Part shown: piece after piece, positions 6,467-14,617 of the stretch
Layout: each line of letters opens with the position of its first letter
Position numbering within the stretch: the first letter of the stretch is position 1
Assembly (NCBI GenBank): GCA_019424645.1
Contig: JAHYZB010000046.1
Span: forward strand, 1 to 17,293
DNA from: Oxalobacter formigenes
GTDB lineage: Bacteria; Pseudomonadota; Gammaproteobacteria; Burkholderiales; Burkholderiaceae_D
Length of the DNA: 17,293 nt
Direction of reading: 5' to 3'
Program-made: the position numbers and the translations under genes
Notes under the pieces: model-generated
Told to the model about the DNA's origin: nothing
The model's database searches: none
Seen by the model: the letters and a program-made list of their open reading frames with translations, nothing else

Positions 6467-8497
6467 ATGGCTGTAGGTTTGTGGTTTGCCGTTGCATGCG
6501 GTGTGCTGGCCGTTATTTACGGTCTGGTTACCCGTAGCTGGATTCTGGCGCAGGATGCCGGAAATGAAAAAATGCAGGAAATTGCCCACGCGATTCAGCA
6601 AGGCGCCGCTGCGTATCTGACACGGCAATACCGGACGATCGGTATTGTCGGTGTGGTCCTGTTTATCATCATCGGCTTTATTCCCGGTCTGGGCTGGACG
6701 ACGGCAATCGGCTTTCTCGTCGGTGCGGTTTTGTCCGGAGCCTGTGGCTTTATAGGGATGAACGTTTCTGTTCGCGCCAATGTCCGTACGGCACAGGCAG
6801 CTGTGAATGGCATGCAAAGTGCCCTGAACGTCGCGTTCCGGGGTGGTGCGATTACGGGGATGCTCGTAGCCGGTCTGGGACTGTTGGGCGTTTCTCTTTT
6901 TTATATTGTCCTCTCCTGGTTGCCATCGGCAGCAAGCCTTTCTCCTCACGATTTGATCAAACCTCTGGTCGGTCTGGCTTTTGGTGCATCCCTGATTTCC
7001 ATTTTTGCCCGTCTGGGTGGCGGTATCTTCACCAAAGGCGCAGACGTTGGCGCCGATCTGGTCGGTAAAGTCGAAGCTGGCATTCCTGAAGACGATCCAC
7101 GCAATCCGGCCGTTATCGCCGATAACGTGGGTGACAATGTCGGTGATTGCGCAGGGATGGCGGCCGACCTTTTCGAAACCTATGTCGTGACGCTGATCGC
7201 TACGATGCTTTTGGGTGCCCTCCTGATTACGAATGCGACGACTCAGGCGATCATTTATCCGTTATTGCTCGGCGGCGTGTCGATTATCGGTTCCATCATC
7301 GGTTGTTCGATGGTGAAAGCTGTTCCCGGTAAAAAAATCATGTCGGCCTTGTACAAGGGCTTGTGGTGGTCTGCCATTCTTTCCCTGATTGGTTTCGTTG
7401 CCGTGACATGGTGGATCATGCCGGAAGACATGCGTTATCAGATGATCGGCGCTGCGGTGGTCGGTATCGTTCTGACGGGATTGATGGTTTACATTACGGA
7501 ATACTATACCGGTACGGATTTCAAACCGGTCAAGCATATCGCTGAAGCGTCAACGACAGGTCATGGTACCAACATTATTGCCGGTCTGGGCGTTTCCATG
7601 AAATCGACCGCTTATCCGGTTCTTGCCGTGTGCGCTGCCATTTACATTACTTATCAGTTCTGTGGTGGATTGTACGGTGTTGCGATTGCAGCAACTTCCA
7701 TGCTGTCCATGGCCGGTATTGTTGTTGCACTCGATGCGTACGGTCCGATTACCGATAATGCCGGTGGTATCGCTGAAATGGCCGGTATGCCGGAATCCGT
7801 TCGTGCCGTCACCGATCCACTTGACGCTGTCGGCAATACGACCAAGGCTGTGACGAAAGGCTATGCGATCGGTTCAGCCGGTCTGGCGGCACTTGTTCTG
7901 TTTGCCGATTATACCCACGCGCTGGATTCCATCGGTTTGTCGACGTCTTTCGACTTGTCCAATCCGAGAGTCATTATCGGCCTGATTATCGGCGGCCTGA
8001 TTCCCTATCTGTTCGGTGCAATGGCGATGGAAGCAGTCGGCCGTGCAGCCGGTTCCGTTGTCGTTGAAGTTCGCAGACAATTCAAGGAAATTCCGGGCAT
8101 CATGGAAGGCACTGCCAAGCCTCAGTACGACAAGGCTGTCGATATGCTGACTTCTGCCGCGATCAAGGAAATGATTGTTCCGTCACTGTTGCCGGTTATC
8201 GTTCCGATCGTTGTCGGCCTGGCTCTGGGCCCTGCTGCCTTGGGCGGTGTCTTGATGGGTACGATTGTGACCGGTTTGTTCGTTGCCATTTCGATGACGA
8301 CGGGTGGTGGTGCATGGGATAATGCCAAGAAATATATCGAAGACGGTTTCTTCGGTGGCAAAGGTTCGGAAGCTCACAAGGCCGCTGTCACGGGTGACAC
8401 CGTTGGTGATCCATACAAGGACACGGCTGGTCCTGCAGTCAACCCGTTGATCAAGATTATCAATATCGTTGCCCTGCTCGTCCGATGTTGCCGATGA
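6467..8497 (+). CDS. hppA: K+-independent proton-pumping membrane pyrophosphatase, frameshifted near the 3' end
   Basis: HppA couples hydrolysis of pyrophosphate to proton export across the inner membrane through about 16 helices. As read, the frame gives 676 residues, with the substrate-binding core DVGADLVGKVEAGIPEDDPR followed by NPAVIADNVGDNVGDCAGMAADLFE written across bases of about 7030-7180, and later GNTTKAVTKGYAIGSAG. The lysine after GNTT and the threonine three residues on are the two positions that mark the K+-independent subgroup, all known members of which pump protons. The ATG at 6467 has a strong AAAGGAG at 6455-6461. The normal last helix begins (PLIKIINIVALLV), then the frame runs into RCCR and stops at 8495-8497. 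The -1 frame continues sensibly to TAA at 8638-8640, just before a terminator, so a base was probably lost near 8482. Only the last helix would be affected, so activity may remain. Confidence 0.93.
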   Translation: MAVGLWFAVACGVLAVIYGLVTRSWILAQDAGNEKMQEIAHAIQQGAAAYLTRQYRTIGIVGVVLFIIIGFIPGLGWTTAIGFLVGAVLSGACGFIGMNVSVRANVRTAQAAVNGMQSALNVAFRGGAITGMLVAGLGLLGVSLFYIVLSWLPSAASLSPHDLIKPLVGLAFGASLISIFARLGGGIFTKGADVGADLVGKVEAGIPEDDPRNPAVIADNVGDNVGDCAGMAADLFETYVVTLIATMLLGALLITNATTQAIIYPLLLGGVSIIGSIIGCSMVKAVPGKKIMSALYKGLWWSAILSLIGFVAVTWWIMPEDMRYQMIGAAVVGIVLTGLMVYITEYYTGTDFKPVKHIAEASTTGHGTNIIAGLGVSMKSTAYPVLAVCAAIYITYQFCGGLYGVAIAATSMLSMAGIVVALDAYGPITDNAGGIAEMAGMPESVRAVTDPLDAVGNTTKAVTKGYAIGSAGLAALVLFADYTHALDSIGLSTSFDLSNPRVIIGLIIGGLIPYLFGAMAMEAVGRAAGSVVVEVRRQFKEIPGIMEGTAKPQYDKAVDMLTSAAIKEMIVPSLLPVIVPIVVGLALGPAALGGVLMGTIVTGLFVAISMTTGGGAWDNAKKYIEDGFFGGKGSEAHKAAVTGDTVGDPYKDTAGPAVNPLIKIINIVALLVRCCR

Positions 8498-8640
8498 CTG
8501 CCGGTTATGTCGCTCCCGTGGAAAAACCTGCGGCTGTTGTCGCTCCGGCTGCGACAGATGCGGTAAAACCGCCAAGCGTTATCATTATTGAAAACGATTG
8601 CAACGCTCAGTCCAAAGATGCAAAGGTTGAAAAAAAGTAA
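8482..8640 (+). pseudogene. hppA: Displaced 3' end of hppA in the -1 frame
   Basis: Reading from CCG at 8482 in the frame one base back gives PMLPMTAGYVAPVEKPAAVV, an Ala/Pro/Val linker, a short hydrophobic stretch PPSVIIIEND, and a charged end SKDAKVEKK, with TAA at 8638-8640. Adding a single C to GTCC at 8480-8483 would join it to the upstream frame as NIVALLVPML, which resembles the usual NIVALLIVPLL ending of the family. The terminator begins 20 bases after this TAA. Restored, the protein would have about 724 residues, with an extracytoplasmic tail of about 45. An internal ATG at 8485 could start a separate 51-residue ORF, but no ribosome site precedes it. Confidence 0.65.
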
Positions 8641-8659
8641 ACAAAATAACTTTGTTTTG

Positions 8660-8686
8660 AAAAAGGCAGCGAAAGCTGCCTTTTTT
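8660..8686 (+). terminator. Intrinsic terminator after hppA
   Basis: The stem GGCAGC (8665-8670) and GCTGCC (8675-8680) closes a GAAA tetraloop, with five A residues before it and six T residues after it (8681-8686), so A-T pairs extend the stem. It is placed 20 bases after the -1 frame TAA and 163 bases after the in-frame stop of hppA. This supports the -1 frame stop as the original gene end. Confidence 0.93.
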
Positions 8687-8868
8687 GTTGTGCTTTTATC
8701 AGATATTGCATTGTAGAATTATTCTGAATGTTTTTTTATAGCAATAAATTATAAAAATGATATTCTCTATGGATAAACTGGGGAATTTGGGTTTTTGAAC
8801 AAGTGGTCGCCTTGTTGCTTGCGATTGAATGATAAAAGGCATCTCTGTATTTGTGTTGTGGAGAACTT

Positions 8869-10476
8869 ATGTACCGGTGCAAACTCGCCATAAAAATTTT
8901 CAGTCGTGACGATATGTGGTTGTCACAATTCCGGAAAATCGAACCATTGGAAAATTTCGAATATTTTCCGGTTGTTCTGTCTGAATTCAATGCTGATGAA
9001 GCCCGGAAAGGGGATGTTGTCCTGATCGATATTCCCGTGCAGGATGGTCTGACTTATATTCGTAGTGTCTGCAAACAGAATGCCATCCTGATTTTTTGCG
9101 GTTCTTCCACGCAAATTGACGGCTTGTCGAAAGATGACATGAAGTCATGTGGCGATATCTGGATGACTCCGCTATCTCCGCAGCTGGTTTCATTTCATTT
9201 TCAACAAATATTTAAACAGATCAAGTCGGAAAAGGATGCGTATCTGACCCATACTTATCTTCATACAGCTATGGACAGTATTCCTGATCTCGTATGGTTC
9301 AAGGATATTCGTGGTTCGCATCTCAAGGTCAATAATGCCTTTTGCAATGCAGTCGGCAAAACAAGAAGCGATGTCGAAGGGCGTGGGCATTACTATATCT
9401 GGGATATTGAACCGGATGAGTATGCCTGCGGTGAATATATCTGTCTGGAATCCGAGGAAATGGTTTTGCAGGCCCGAAAAACCTGCGTGTTTGATGAAAT
9501 GGTCAAAAGCAAACAGGGAATGCGCCAGTTCAAGACTTACAAGTCGCCCCTGTTTGATGAAGATGGCGAACTGATGGGGACAGTCGGTGTTGCGCATGAC
9601 GTGACTGATCTGGGCAATATGACAGTTGAACTGGAAATCATCCTCCGGAGCATGCCTTTTGCCATTCTGGTCTATGACGATAAAGGACGCATTACCGACA
9701 TCAATCGAAAATTCGAGGAATATTTTGAATTAAAACCGATTAATGTGATCGGAGTGGACTTTGAAAAATGGAAAAAATCCATTCTGAAAGAGTCGAAACT
9801 GAATGAAGCGGGAAAAGTCGAGGTTTGCCTGAAGAATAAAGGGACTGTTCGAATTGTCGAAATATCTGAAGAACCGATTGTCGATGTATTTGACAGTTTT
9901 ATCGGCAAGTTATGTATTTGCCGTGATGTTACGACAGAGCGGACATTCGAAGAGCGCTTGATGCTGAGTGCCAATACGGATGTTTTGACCGGTTTGTATA
10001 ACCGGCGTTATTTCTATGAACAAATAGAACATTGCCAGGCTCCACAGGTCAGCCTTCTGTATGTCGATCTGGATAATTTCAAGCTCATCAATGACATGTA
10101 TGGGCATCAGGTCGGTGATGATACCCTGAAAACGGTCGGTGACATTCTGGGATTCTGTTGTCCCGATGATCTGATCTGCCGTATCGGTGGCGACGAATTC
10201 CTGATTGCTATTGTGGAAGAATGCAGCCAGCACGATCTCGAGCATAAGGCCAGTCATATTCTGGAAGAAATGCAAACGGTATTTGACGCTTCAGAAAACT
10301 TGCAAATATTGTCGGTGAGTGTGGGCATCGCTTTTTCCCGAGATCCTGAAATGCATATCGATCAGTTGATCAAGCAAAGTGATCTTGCTCTTCTTTCTGC
10401 CAAACGTAGCGGAAAAGCACAATACTGTGTTTATACGGATAAATTGCAGAATCTGGTTGACCGGCGCGGGCGATAG
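8869..10476 (+). CDS. Diguanylate cyclase with receiver-like, two PAS and GGDEF domains
   Basis: Predicted to make cyclic di-GMP from two GTP in response to a signal; no transmembrane helix is visible, so it is probably cytosolic. The 535-residue protein has an N-terminal receiver-like domain (about 4-115), two PAS domains (about 130-250 and 252-356) and a GGDEF domain (about 365-525). In the receiver-like part Asp14-Asp15 and Asp54 (VVLIDIP) sit where the acidic pair and phosphate acceptor would be, but the usual lysine before the last Pro is replaced (WMTPLSP). The cyclase motifs DLDNFKLINDMYGHQVGDD (400-418) and IGGDEF (439-444) are intact. The inhibitory RxxD site is changed to CPDD (431-434), so classical product inhibition is doubtful. 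The start is ATG 8869 with GGAG at 8860-8863. The AT-rich 182-base gap before it has an AGAATTATTCT palindrome at 8715-8725 but no convincing promoter. It converges on the transporter gene with 24 bases between and no terminator. Confidence 0.9.
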   Translation: MYRCKLAIKIFSRDDMWLSQFRKIEPLENFEYFPVVLSEFNADEARKGDVVLIDIPVQDGLTYIRSVCKQNAILIFCGSSTQIDGLSKDDMKSCGDIWMTPLSPQLVSFHFQQIFKQIKSEKDAYLTHTYLHTAMDSIPDLVWFKDIRGSHLKVNNAFCNAVGKTRSDVEGRGHYYIWDIEPDEYACGEYICLESEEMVLQARKTCVFDEMVKSKQGMRQFKTYKSPLFDEDGELMGTVGVAHDVTDLGNMTVELEIILRSMPFAILVYDDKGRITDINRKFEEYFELKPINVIGVDFEKWKKSILKESKLNEAGKVEVCLKNKGTVRIVEISEEPIVDVFDSFIGKLCICRDVTTERTFEERLMLSANTDVLTGLYNRRYFYEQIEHCQAPQVSLLYVDLDNFKLINDMYGHQVGDDTLKTVGDILGFCCPDDLICRIGGDEFLIAIVEECSQHDLEHKASHILEEMQTVFDASENLQILSVSVGIAFSRDPEMHIDQLIKQSDLALLSAKRSGKAQYCVYTDKLQNLVDRRGR

Positions 10477-10500
10477 AATTTGCAAACGGTGTCCACTATT

Positions 10501-11424
10501 TTATTGCGGATCATTTTTTGCAATGTTTATCGTCTCGTCCGTATTGCTTTTTGAAGGCTTGAACAGGACGGAACTCATTGAGGCAAGAATCAATAATAGC
10601 GCGGCATAATCCTGCCATCTTGGTGTTTCAGCCAGTAGCAGGCTTCCGGAAAAAACACCGACAACCGGGATCATCATGACGGACAGGCTCGATACGACGG
10701 GAGGCAGTTTCCTCGCCATCTGAATCCAGACGATGTTTGCCATGCCGAAGACCATCAGTCCATTGTAGGCAATGGTTGCCCATCCCCACGCATCAACCTG
10801 ATGCCATTTCGAATGCTCGAAAATGATCGTGTAAATTGTCAGTGGAATGGCGCTTATGGCAATCATCCAGAAGGTGACTGATATGGATGGCATTGGAAGA
10901 AGGGTTTTTCTCATTTCAACAGTCCCATAACCCCAGCTACACGCTCCGATCAAAACGAGGATGGTTCCAAGCGGTTTTCCAGTGATATTGGAAAATTCAC
11001 CTGATAATAAAAGTAATGCACCTGTGCCTGCGCACGTCACGCCGAACCATGCCATCCGGCTTAATTTGTCGCGGTAAAGGATAAATCCTGCCAGAACAGC
11101 CCAGATGGGCATCGTATATCCCAGTATGGCCGCCCGTCCGGAAGAAAGCATCCCGATTCCGAGAATGATCATCGTATTCCACATCAGGACATTCGGGATT
11201 GAAAGCTTGATTAGTGACAGAAGTTGCCCTTTGGGAATATTAAGTGAGGCGTGTTGTGAACGTGCAAATATAAACAATACCGGTAATGCACTCAGCAAAC
11301 CCAGAGTGCGAAATGTTATCGGAGGGAAATAACGGATACCGAATTTCATGATGGGCCAGCTAAATCCCCAGCAAATGGTGAGAAACAGGAGCAAAAGCCA
11401 TTCTTTTCTGGATAACTGTGACAT
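10501..11424 (-). CDS. EamA (DMT superfamily) transporter, substrate unknown
   Basis: The 307-residue protein is almost wholly hydrophobic, with about ten membrane helices arranged as two EamA repeats (about 10-140 and 153-287), the form of 10-TMS drug/metabolite exporters such as RhaT- and YdcZ-like relatives. Typical features are CWGFSWPIMKFG in helix 1, SSGRAAILGYTMPIWAVL at the end of the first repeat, and SLSVMMIPVVGVFSGSLLLAE in the second. The C terminus (288-307) is a short polar tail. Members export amino acids, purines or other metabolites; the sequence does not show which. The ATG at 11424 (minus strand) has no strong ribosome site. It diverges from pyrF across only 51 bases, so promoters of the two must overlap. 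The context (pyrF on one side, a diguanylate cyclase on the other) gives no clear substrate hint. Confidence 0.88.
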   Translation of the reverse strand: MSQLSRKEWLLLLFLTICWGFSWPIMKFGIRYFPPITFRTLGLLSALPVLFIFARSQHASLNIPKGQLLSLIKLSIPNVLMWNTMIILGIGMLSSGRAAILGYTMPIWAVLAGFILYRDKLSRMAWFGVTCAGTGALLLLSGEFSNITGKPLGTILVLIGACSWGYGTVEMRKTLLPMPSISVTFWMIAISAIPLTIYTIIFEHSKWHQVDAWGWATIAYNGLMVFGMANIVWIQMARKLPPVVSSLSVMMIPVVGVFSGSLLLAETPRWQDYAALLLILASMSSVLFKPSKSNTDETINIAKNDPQ

Positions 11425-11475
11425 AGCTGGGCGATAATATAGGGCGATGCAATTTTTATTTACGGAGATACTACT

Positions 11476-12306
11476 GTGACATTTATAGAAAAACTATCGG
11501 CTGCCTGGGAAAAAAGCAATTCGCTTTTGTGCGTCGGACTGGATCCTGATACAAAACGTTTCCCAGAATATCTCCGTGGGCAACCAGATAGTATTTTTGC
11601 CTTTTGCAAGAACATTATCGATTCGACGGCTGATCTTGTCTGTGCATTCAAACCACAGATTGCCTATTTTCATGCAGCCAGAGCCGAAAATCAACTTGAA
11701 GCCATTTGCGGTTACATTCGGGATCAATATCCTGACATTCCCATTATTCTGGATGCCAAGCGTGGCGACATAGGCGCAACGGCGCAACAGTATGCAAAAG
11801 AAGTTTTTGAACGATATAACGCCGATGCGGTTACCCTGAGTCCTTACATGGGATTCGATTCTGTTGAGCCTTATCTGGAATATACAGGCAAGGGCGCGAT
11901 TGTTTTGGCCCGTACTTCCAATCCGGGCGGTTCCGATCTTCAGTTCCTCAAAGTCAGCGAATCCGGAAAAACCATCCCGCTCTATCAGCACGTGGCGCAT
12001 CTGGTCGCTGAAAAATGGAATACGCATGGACAGTGTGCACTGGTTGTCGGTGCAACCTTTCCTCATGAGATTGCAGAAGTCCGCTCCATTATCGGGGATA
12101 TGCCGTTGCTGATTCCGGGTATCGGCGCTCAGGGCGGTGATATCGAAGCGACGGTCAACGCCGGTCGTACAGCCAATGGGCGTGGGATGATGATCAATTC
12201 TTCTCGCGCCATCCTCTACGCCGGTATCGACCAGAATGAGAATTACGCCAGTGTTTCACGCCAGGCGGCGATCAAAACGCGCGACGAAATCAATCGTTTC
12301 CGTTAA
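11476..12306 (+). CDS. pyrF: Orotidine 5'-phosphate decarboxylase (type 2)
   Basis: PyrF decarboxylates OMP to UMP, the last step of pyrimidine nucleotide synthesis, in the cytosol. The 276 residues match the longer type 2 subfamily rather than the E. coli type 1 form. Visible motifs are LLCVGLDPD (17-25), AFKPQIAYF, ILDAKRGDIGATAQQYA (91-107) with the catalytic Lys95 and Asp98, LSPYMGFDSVEPYL, and LARTSNPGGSD. The C terminus has LLIPGIGAQGGD and a phosphate-binding region SSRAILYAG. The start is GTG at 11476, with GGAG at 11464-11467. The gene diverges from eamA and converges on hrcA with only 9 bases between stop codons, so it is probably a single-gene unit. No terminator is visible after it. 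Confidence 0.96.
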   Translation: MTFIEKLSAAWEKSNSLLCVGLDPDTKRFPEYLRGQPDSIFAFCKNIIDSTADLVCAFKPQIAYFHAARAENQLEAICGYIRDQYPDIPIILDAKRGDIGATAQQYAKEVFERYNADAVTLSPYMGFDSVEPYLEYTGKGAIVLARTSNPGGSDLQFLKVSESGKTIPLYQHVAHLVAEKWNTHGQCALVVGATFPHEIAEVRSIIGDMPLLIPGIGAQGGDIEATVNAGRTANGRGMMINSSRAILYAGIDQNENYASVSRQAAIKTRDEINRFR

Positions 12307-12315
12307 TTGTTTCTA

Positions 12316-13338
12316 TCAGGGATGAGAAAGCGCGTTTGACAGCAGGCGCGCTGTAATGTCCACAATTGGAATGACTTTCTGATAGGCCATCCGGGTCGGT
12401 CCGATGACGCCCAGTGTGCCGACTATTTTTCCATTGACCTGATAAGGAGCCGTGACAACGCTCATGTCGTCCATCGGCAGCAGTTGTGACTCGCCTCCGA
12501 TGTAAATCTGGATACCGCTGGCCTTGCTGGAAACGTCCAGCAATTGCATCAATGCCGTTTTCTGTTCGAACATGTCAAACAGTTTGCGCAGGGAGTTGAT
12601 ATCGTAGGCAAAGCCGTTGACGCTCAGTAGATTGTTTTCGCCTGCAATGACAACATCTTCACTGTTATCCGATATGGCCTCATCACCGGCTTCGATGGCT
12701 GTTTGCATCAGTTTGGAAAGATCGCTATGGATTTCCTTGAGTTCACTTTGCAGCCGCAGCCGGATTTCATTAAAGCTCAGGCCATTGTATTGGCTGTTAA
12801 TGTAATTGGCTGCTTCATTTAATTGTGACGGTGTGTAATCGACTTCAGTCAGAAGCAGACGGTTCTGGACGTCGCCGTTCGGTGTCACGATGACCAGCAA
12901 TATCCTTTTTTCGGAAAGACGCAAAAATTCAATCTGCTGAAAAGCGGATTCGTGTTGCGGGGAAAGTACGACTCCGGCAAATTGTGTCAGTGAGGACAAC
13001 ATTTGGGCAGCATTGGAAATGATCTTTTGGGGTTTTCCGAGTTGCGGGCTTAGATGGAGATTCGACTCGATTGTATTTTCACTGACAGGCTGGACAGTCA
13101 GAAGTGTATCGACGAATACACGATAAGCTCTTGGCGTCGGTATTCTTCCTGCAGAAGTATGCGGACTCGACACAAAACCCATTTCTTCCAGATCGGCCAT
13201 GATATTGCGAATGGTCGCAGGAGACAAATCCAGTTTTGATAATTTTGAAAGCGCACGCGAACCGACTGGCTGACCTTCGGCAATATACCGTTCAACCAGA
13301 GTTTTTAATAAGGTCAGTGCACGCGGTTCAAGAGACAT
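12316..13338 (-). CDS. hrcA: Heat-inducible transcription repressor HrcA
   Basis: HrcA represses chaperone genes by binding the CIRCE inverted repeat and is kept active by GroEL. The 340-residue protein has an N-terminal winged helix (about 1-75), including LSPATIRNIMADLEEMGF (38-55) and SAGRIPTPRAYRVFVD (62-77), then a GAF-like domain and the C-terminal dimer region with GTLGVIGPTRMAY, all characteristic of HrcA. Length is normal. The ATG at 13338 (minus strand) has no strong ribosome site. It diverges from nadK over a 332-base gap. No CIRCE sequence (TTAGCACTC with its inverted copy) is seen anywhere in the window, including before hrcA, grpE and dnaK, so its targets are probably elsewhere, most likely groES-groEL (inference). 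Confidence 0.96.
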   Translation of the reverse strand: MSLEPRALTLLKTLVERYIAEGQPVGSRALSKLSKLDLSPATIRNIMADLEEMGFVSSPHTSAGRIPTPRAYRVFVDTLLTVQPVSENTIESNLHLSPQLGKPQKIISNAAQMLSSLTQFAGVVLSPQHESAFQQIEFLRLSEKRILLVIVTPNGDVQNRLLLTEVDYTPSQLNEAANYINSQYNGLSFNEIRLRLQSELKEIHSDLSKLMQTAIEAGDEAISDNSEDVVIAGENNLLSVNGFAYDINSLRKLFDMFEQKTALMQLLDVSSKASGIQIYIGGESQLLPMDDMSVVTAPYQVNGKIVGTLGVIGPTRMAYQKVIPIVDITARLLSNALSHP

Positions 13339-13670
13339 TTGGATTTTGTTCTGATGTTCGGTTATTTACGTATTTGACAATTATATCTCCTGTTGATTTC
13401 CGTGTTTTGAGAACAATGCGATCTTTAATGATTTATAAGTCTTTTTTGACGAAGGGATGTTTTAAAAATTTAAAAATACGAAAAAATTGTCTTTCTTTCA
13501 GGAAAAATTCCCCTTTTTTTGTGGGATTTTAACTGCACTTACCCGGGCAAAATAAACGGGAAAATCAGTGTTTAAGCAGATTATCTTATTTGATTGGAAT
13601 ATTTTCTGTTTCAGAAAGGGATTTTTGGTGTAATCTGAAACTGTTCGTTATAGCTAATTCACGGATAAAA
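13339..13670. other. Divergent hrcA-nadK intergenic region
   Basis: This 332-base AT-rich gap has no gene that I can support. On the minus strand a TATAAT lies at 13385-13380, about 42 bases before the hrcA start, with a poor -35 region; it is a weak hrcA promoter candidate. On the plus strand TTGGTG (13625-13630) and TATAGC (13649-13654) form a weak nadK promoter candidate with an 18-base spacer. An 8-bp inverted repeat at 13608-13641 is listed separately. A T7 run at 13514-13520 lies between short complementary arms but ends no known gene. No CIRCE and no sigma-32 promoter were found here. Confidence 0.5.
13608..13641. repeat. 8-bp inverted repeat upstream of nadK
   Basis: GTTTCAGA (13608-13615) and TCTGAAAC (13634-13641) are perfect inverted copies separated by 18 bases, ending 29 bases before the nadK ATG and flanking the weak TTGGTG -35 candidate. 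It could be an operator or a leader hairpin. An 8-bp match in AT-rich DNA can arise by chance. Confidence 0.35.
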
Positions 13671-14564
13671 ATGCAGCCAAAAAAGAAAGTTTTCGCACTC
13701 GTATCGAGGGTATATATCAGCAGTATTATCCAGTCGATGGAGAAGGTCGCCAACTTCCTGGCGGAGGCAGGTCATACTGTTGTCTACGAATCTGAAACGG
13801 CAGCCAATATTTCGACGCCGGGCATTGTATCGATGAATCTTGAAGAAATCGGTGCACAGGCTGAAGCGGCTATCGTTATCGGGGGGGATGGGACCATGCT
13901 GGGTATTGCCCGTCAGCTGGCTCCCTACAGCGTTCCGATGATCGGGATCAATCACGGCCATCTGGGATTCATGGCGGATATTCCATTGAACCGGATGTTG
14001 CTTGTGCTGGATAAAATGCTGAAAGGGAAATATATTTCCGAACAGCGTTTCTTGCTGGAAGGTTCGATTATCCGCGCTGGTGAAACCGTTCATCATGCCA
14101 TAGCGTTTAACGACATTGTCATTTCCCGTGGAGGCGGGTCGGGCATGATCGATATTCGTGTACACGTGGATGGCCACTTTATGTATCAGCAGCGTTCGGA
14201 TGGCCTTATTATTTCGACGCCGACCGGATCGACTGCCTACTCTCTTTCTGCCGGTGGCCCGATGCTACATCCGAATCTCGGCGGGATTGTGCTCGTCTCG
14301 ATCGCGCCGCATACCCTGTCGAACCGGCCTATTGTCATTCCTGATACCAGCGAGATTGTCGTTGAAGTCGTGGAAGCCAATCAGCCGAGTATCAATTTCG
14401 ATTCGCAGTCTTTTGCCAGCCTGAGAAATTCAGACCGGATTTTTATCAAGCGTTCAGCAGACACGATTACTTTCCTTCATCCAATGGGATGGAGTTATTA
14501 CGATACTTTACGAAACAAGCTGCACTGGAACGAAATTTCCAGACGTGAAAAAGTCGTTGACTAG
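13671..14564 (+). CDS. nadK: NAD kinase (ATP-NAD kinase)
   Basis: NadK phosphorylates NAD to NADP in the cytosol and sets the NADP pool. The 297-residue protein carries the GGDGT motif (71-75) with the catalytic Asp73, IGINHGHLGFMADI (91-104), FNDIV (146-150), the nucleotide-binding RSDGLIISTPTGSTAYSLSAGGP (a continuous run at 175-197, key residues Asp177, Thr185-Gly186-Ser187-Thr188), and the C-terminal HTLSNRPIVIP, all standard for the family. I chose ATG 13671 because MQPKKKVFALVSR fits the usual beginning. The frame is open upstream to 13590, but that part does not resemble NadK. The ribosome site is weak (GGAT about 5 bases before). recN follows after 53 bases, a common arrangement in betaproteobacteria. 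Confidence 0.95.
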   Translation: MQPKKKVFALVSRVYISSIIQSMEKVANFLAEAGHTVVYESETAANISTPGIVSMNLEEIGAQAEAAIVIGGDGTMLGIARQLAPYSVPMIGINHGHLGFMADIPLNRMLLVLDKMLKGKYISEQRFLLEGSIIRAGETVHHAIAFNDIVISRGGGSGMIDIRVHVDGHFMYQQRSDGLIISTPTGSTAYSLSAGGPMLHPNLGGIVLVSIAPHTLSNRPIVIPDTSEIVVEVVEANQPSINFDSQSFASLRNSDRIFIKRSADTITFLHPMGWSYYDTLRNKLHWNEISRREKVVD

Positions 14565-14586
14565 GTTTTTGCCTGATTAATAGATT
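14557..14586 (+). promoter_or_regulatory. Weak candidate promoter for recN
   Basis: TTGACT (14557-14562) and TAGATT (14581-14586) stand 18 bases apart, with the -35 box overlapping the nadK stop codon. The match is moderate. No LexA-type CTGT-N8-ACAG site is visible beside it, although recN is SOS-controlled in E. coli. Confidence 0.3.
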
Positions 14587-14617
14587 GTTTGCCGATTTAT
14601 TGAAACCGTAAACCCAC

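Noticed and set aside
6398..6949. A 183-codon antisense frame over the start of hppA.
   Set aside because: Composition and lack of ribosome site or homology mark it as a shadow of hppA.
8485..8640. A separate 51-residue small protein starting at ATG 8485.
   Set aside because: No ribosome site precedes it, and its beginning fits better as the continuation of hppA after a one-base loss. Kept as the displaced 3' end.
13236..13532. A 98-codon plus-strand frame crossing the hrcA start into the gap.
   Set aside because: It is largely antisense to hrcA, with no ribosome site and no recognisable protein features.
14565..14617. A LexA (SOS) box before recN, expected from E. coli.
   Set aside because: No CTGT-N8-ACAG or close variant is visible in the nadK-recN gap.
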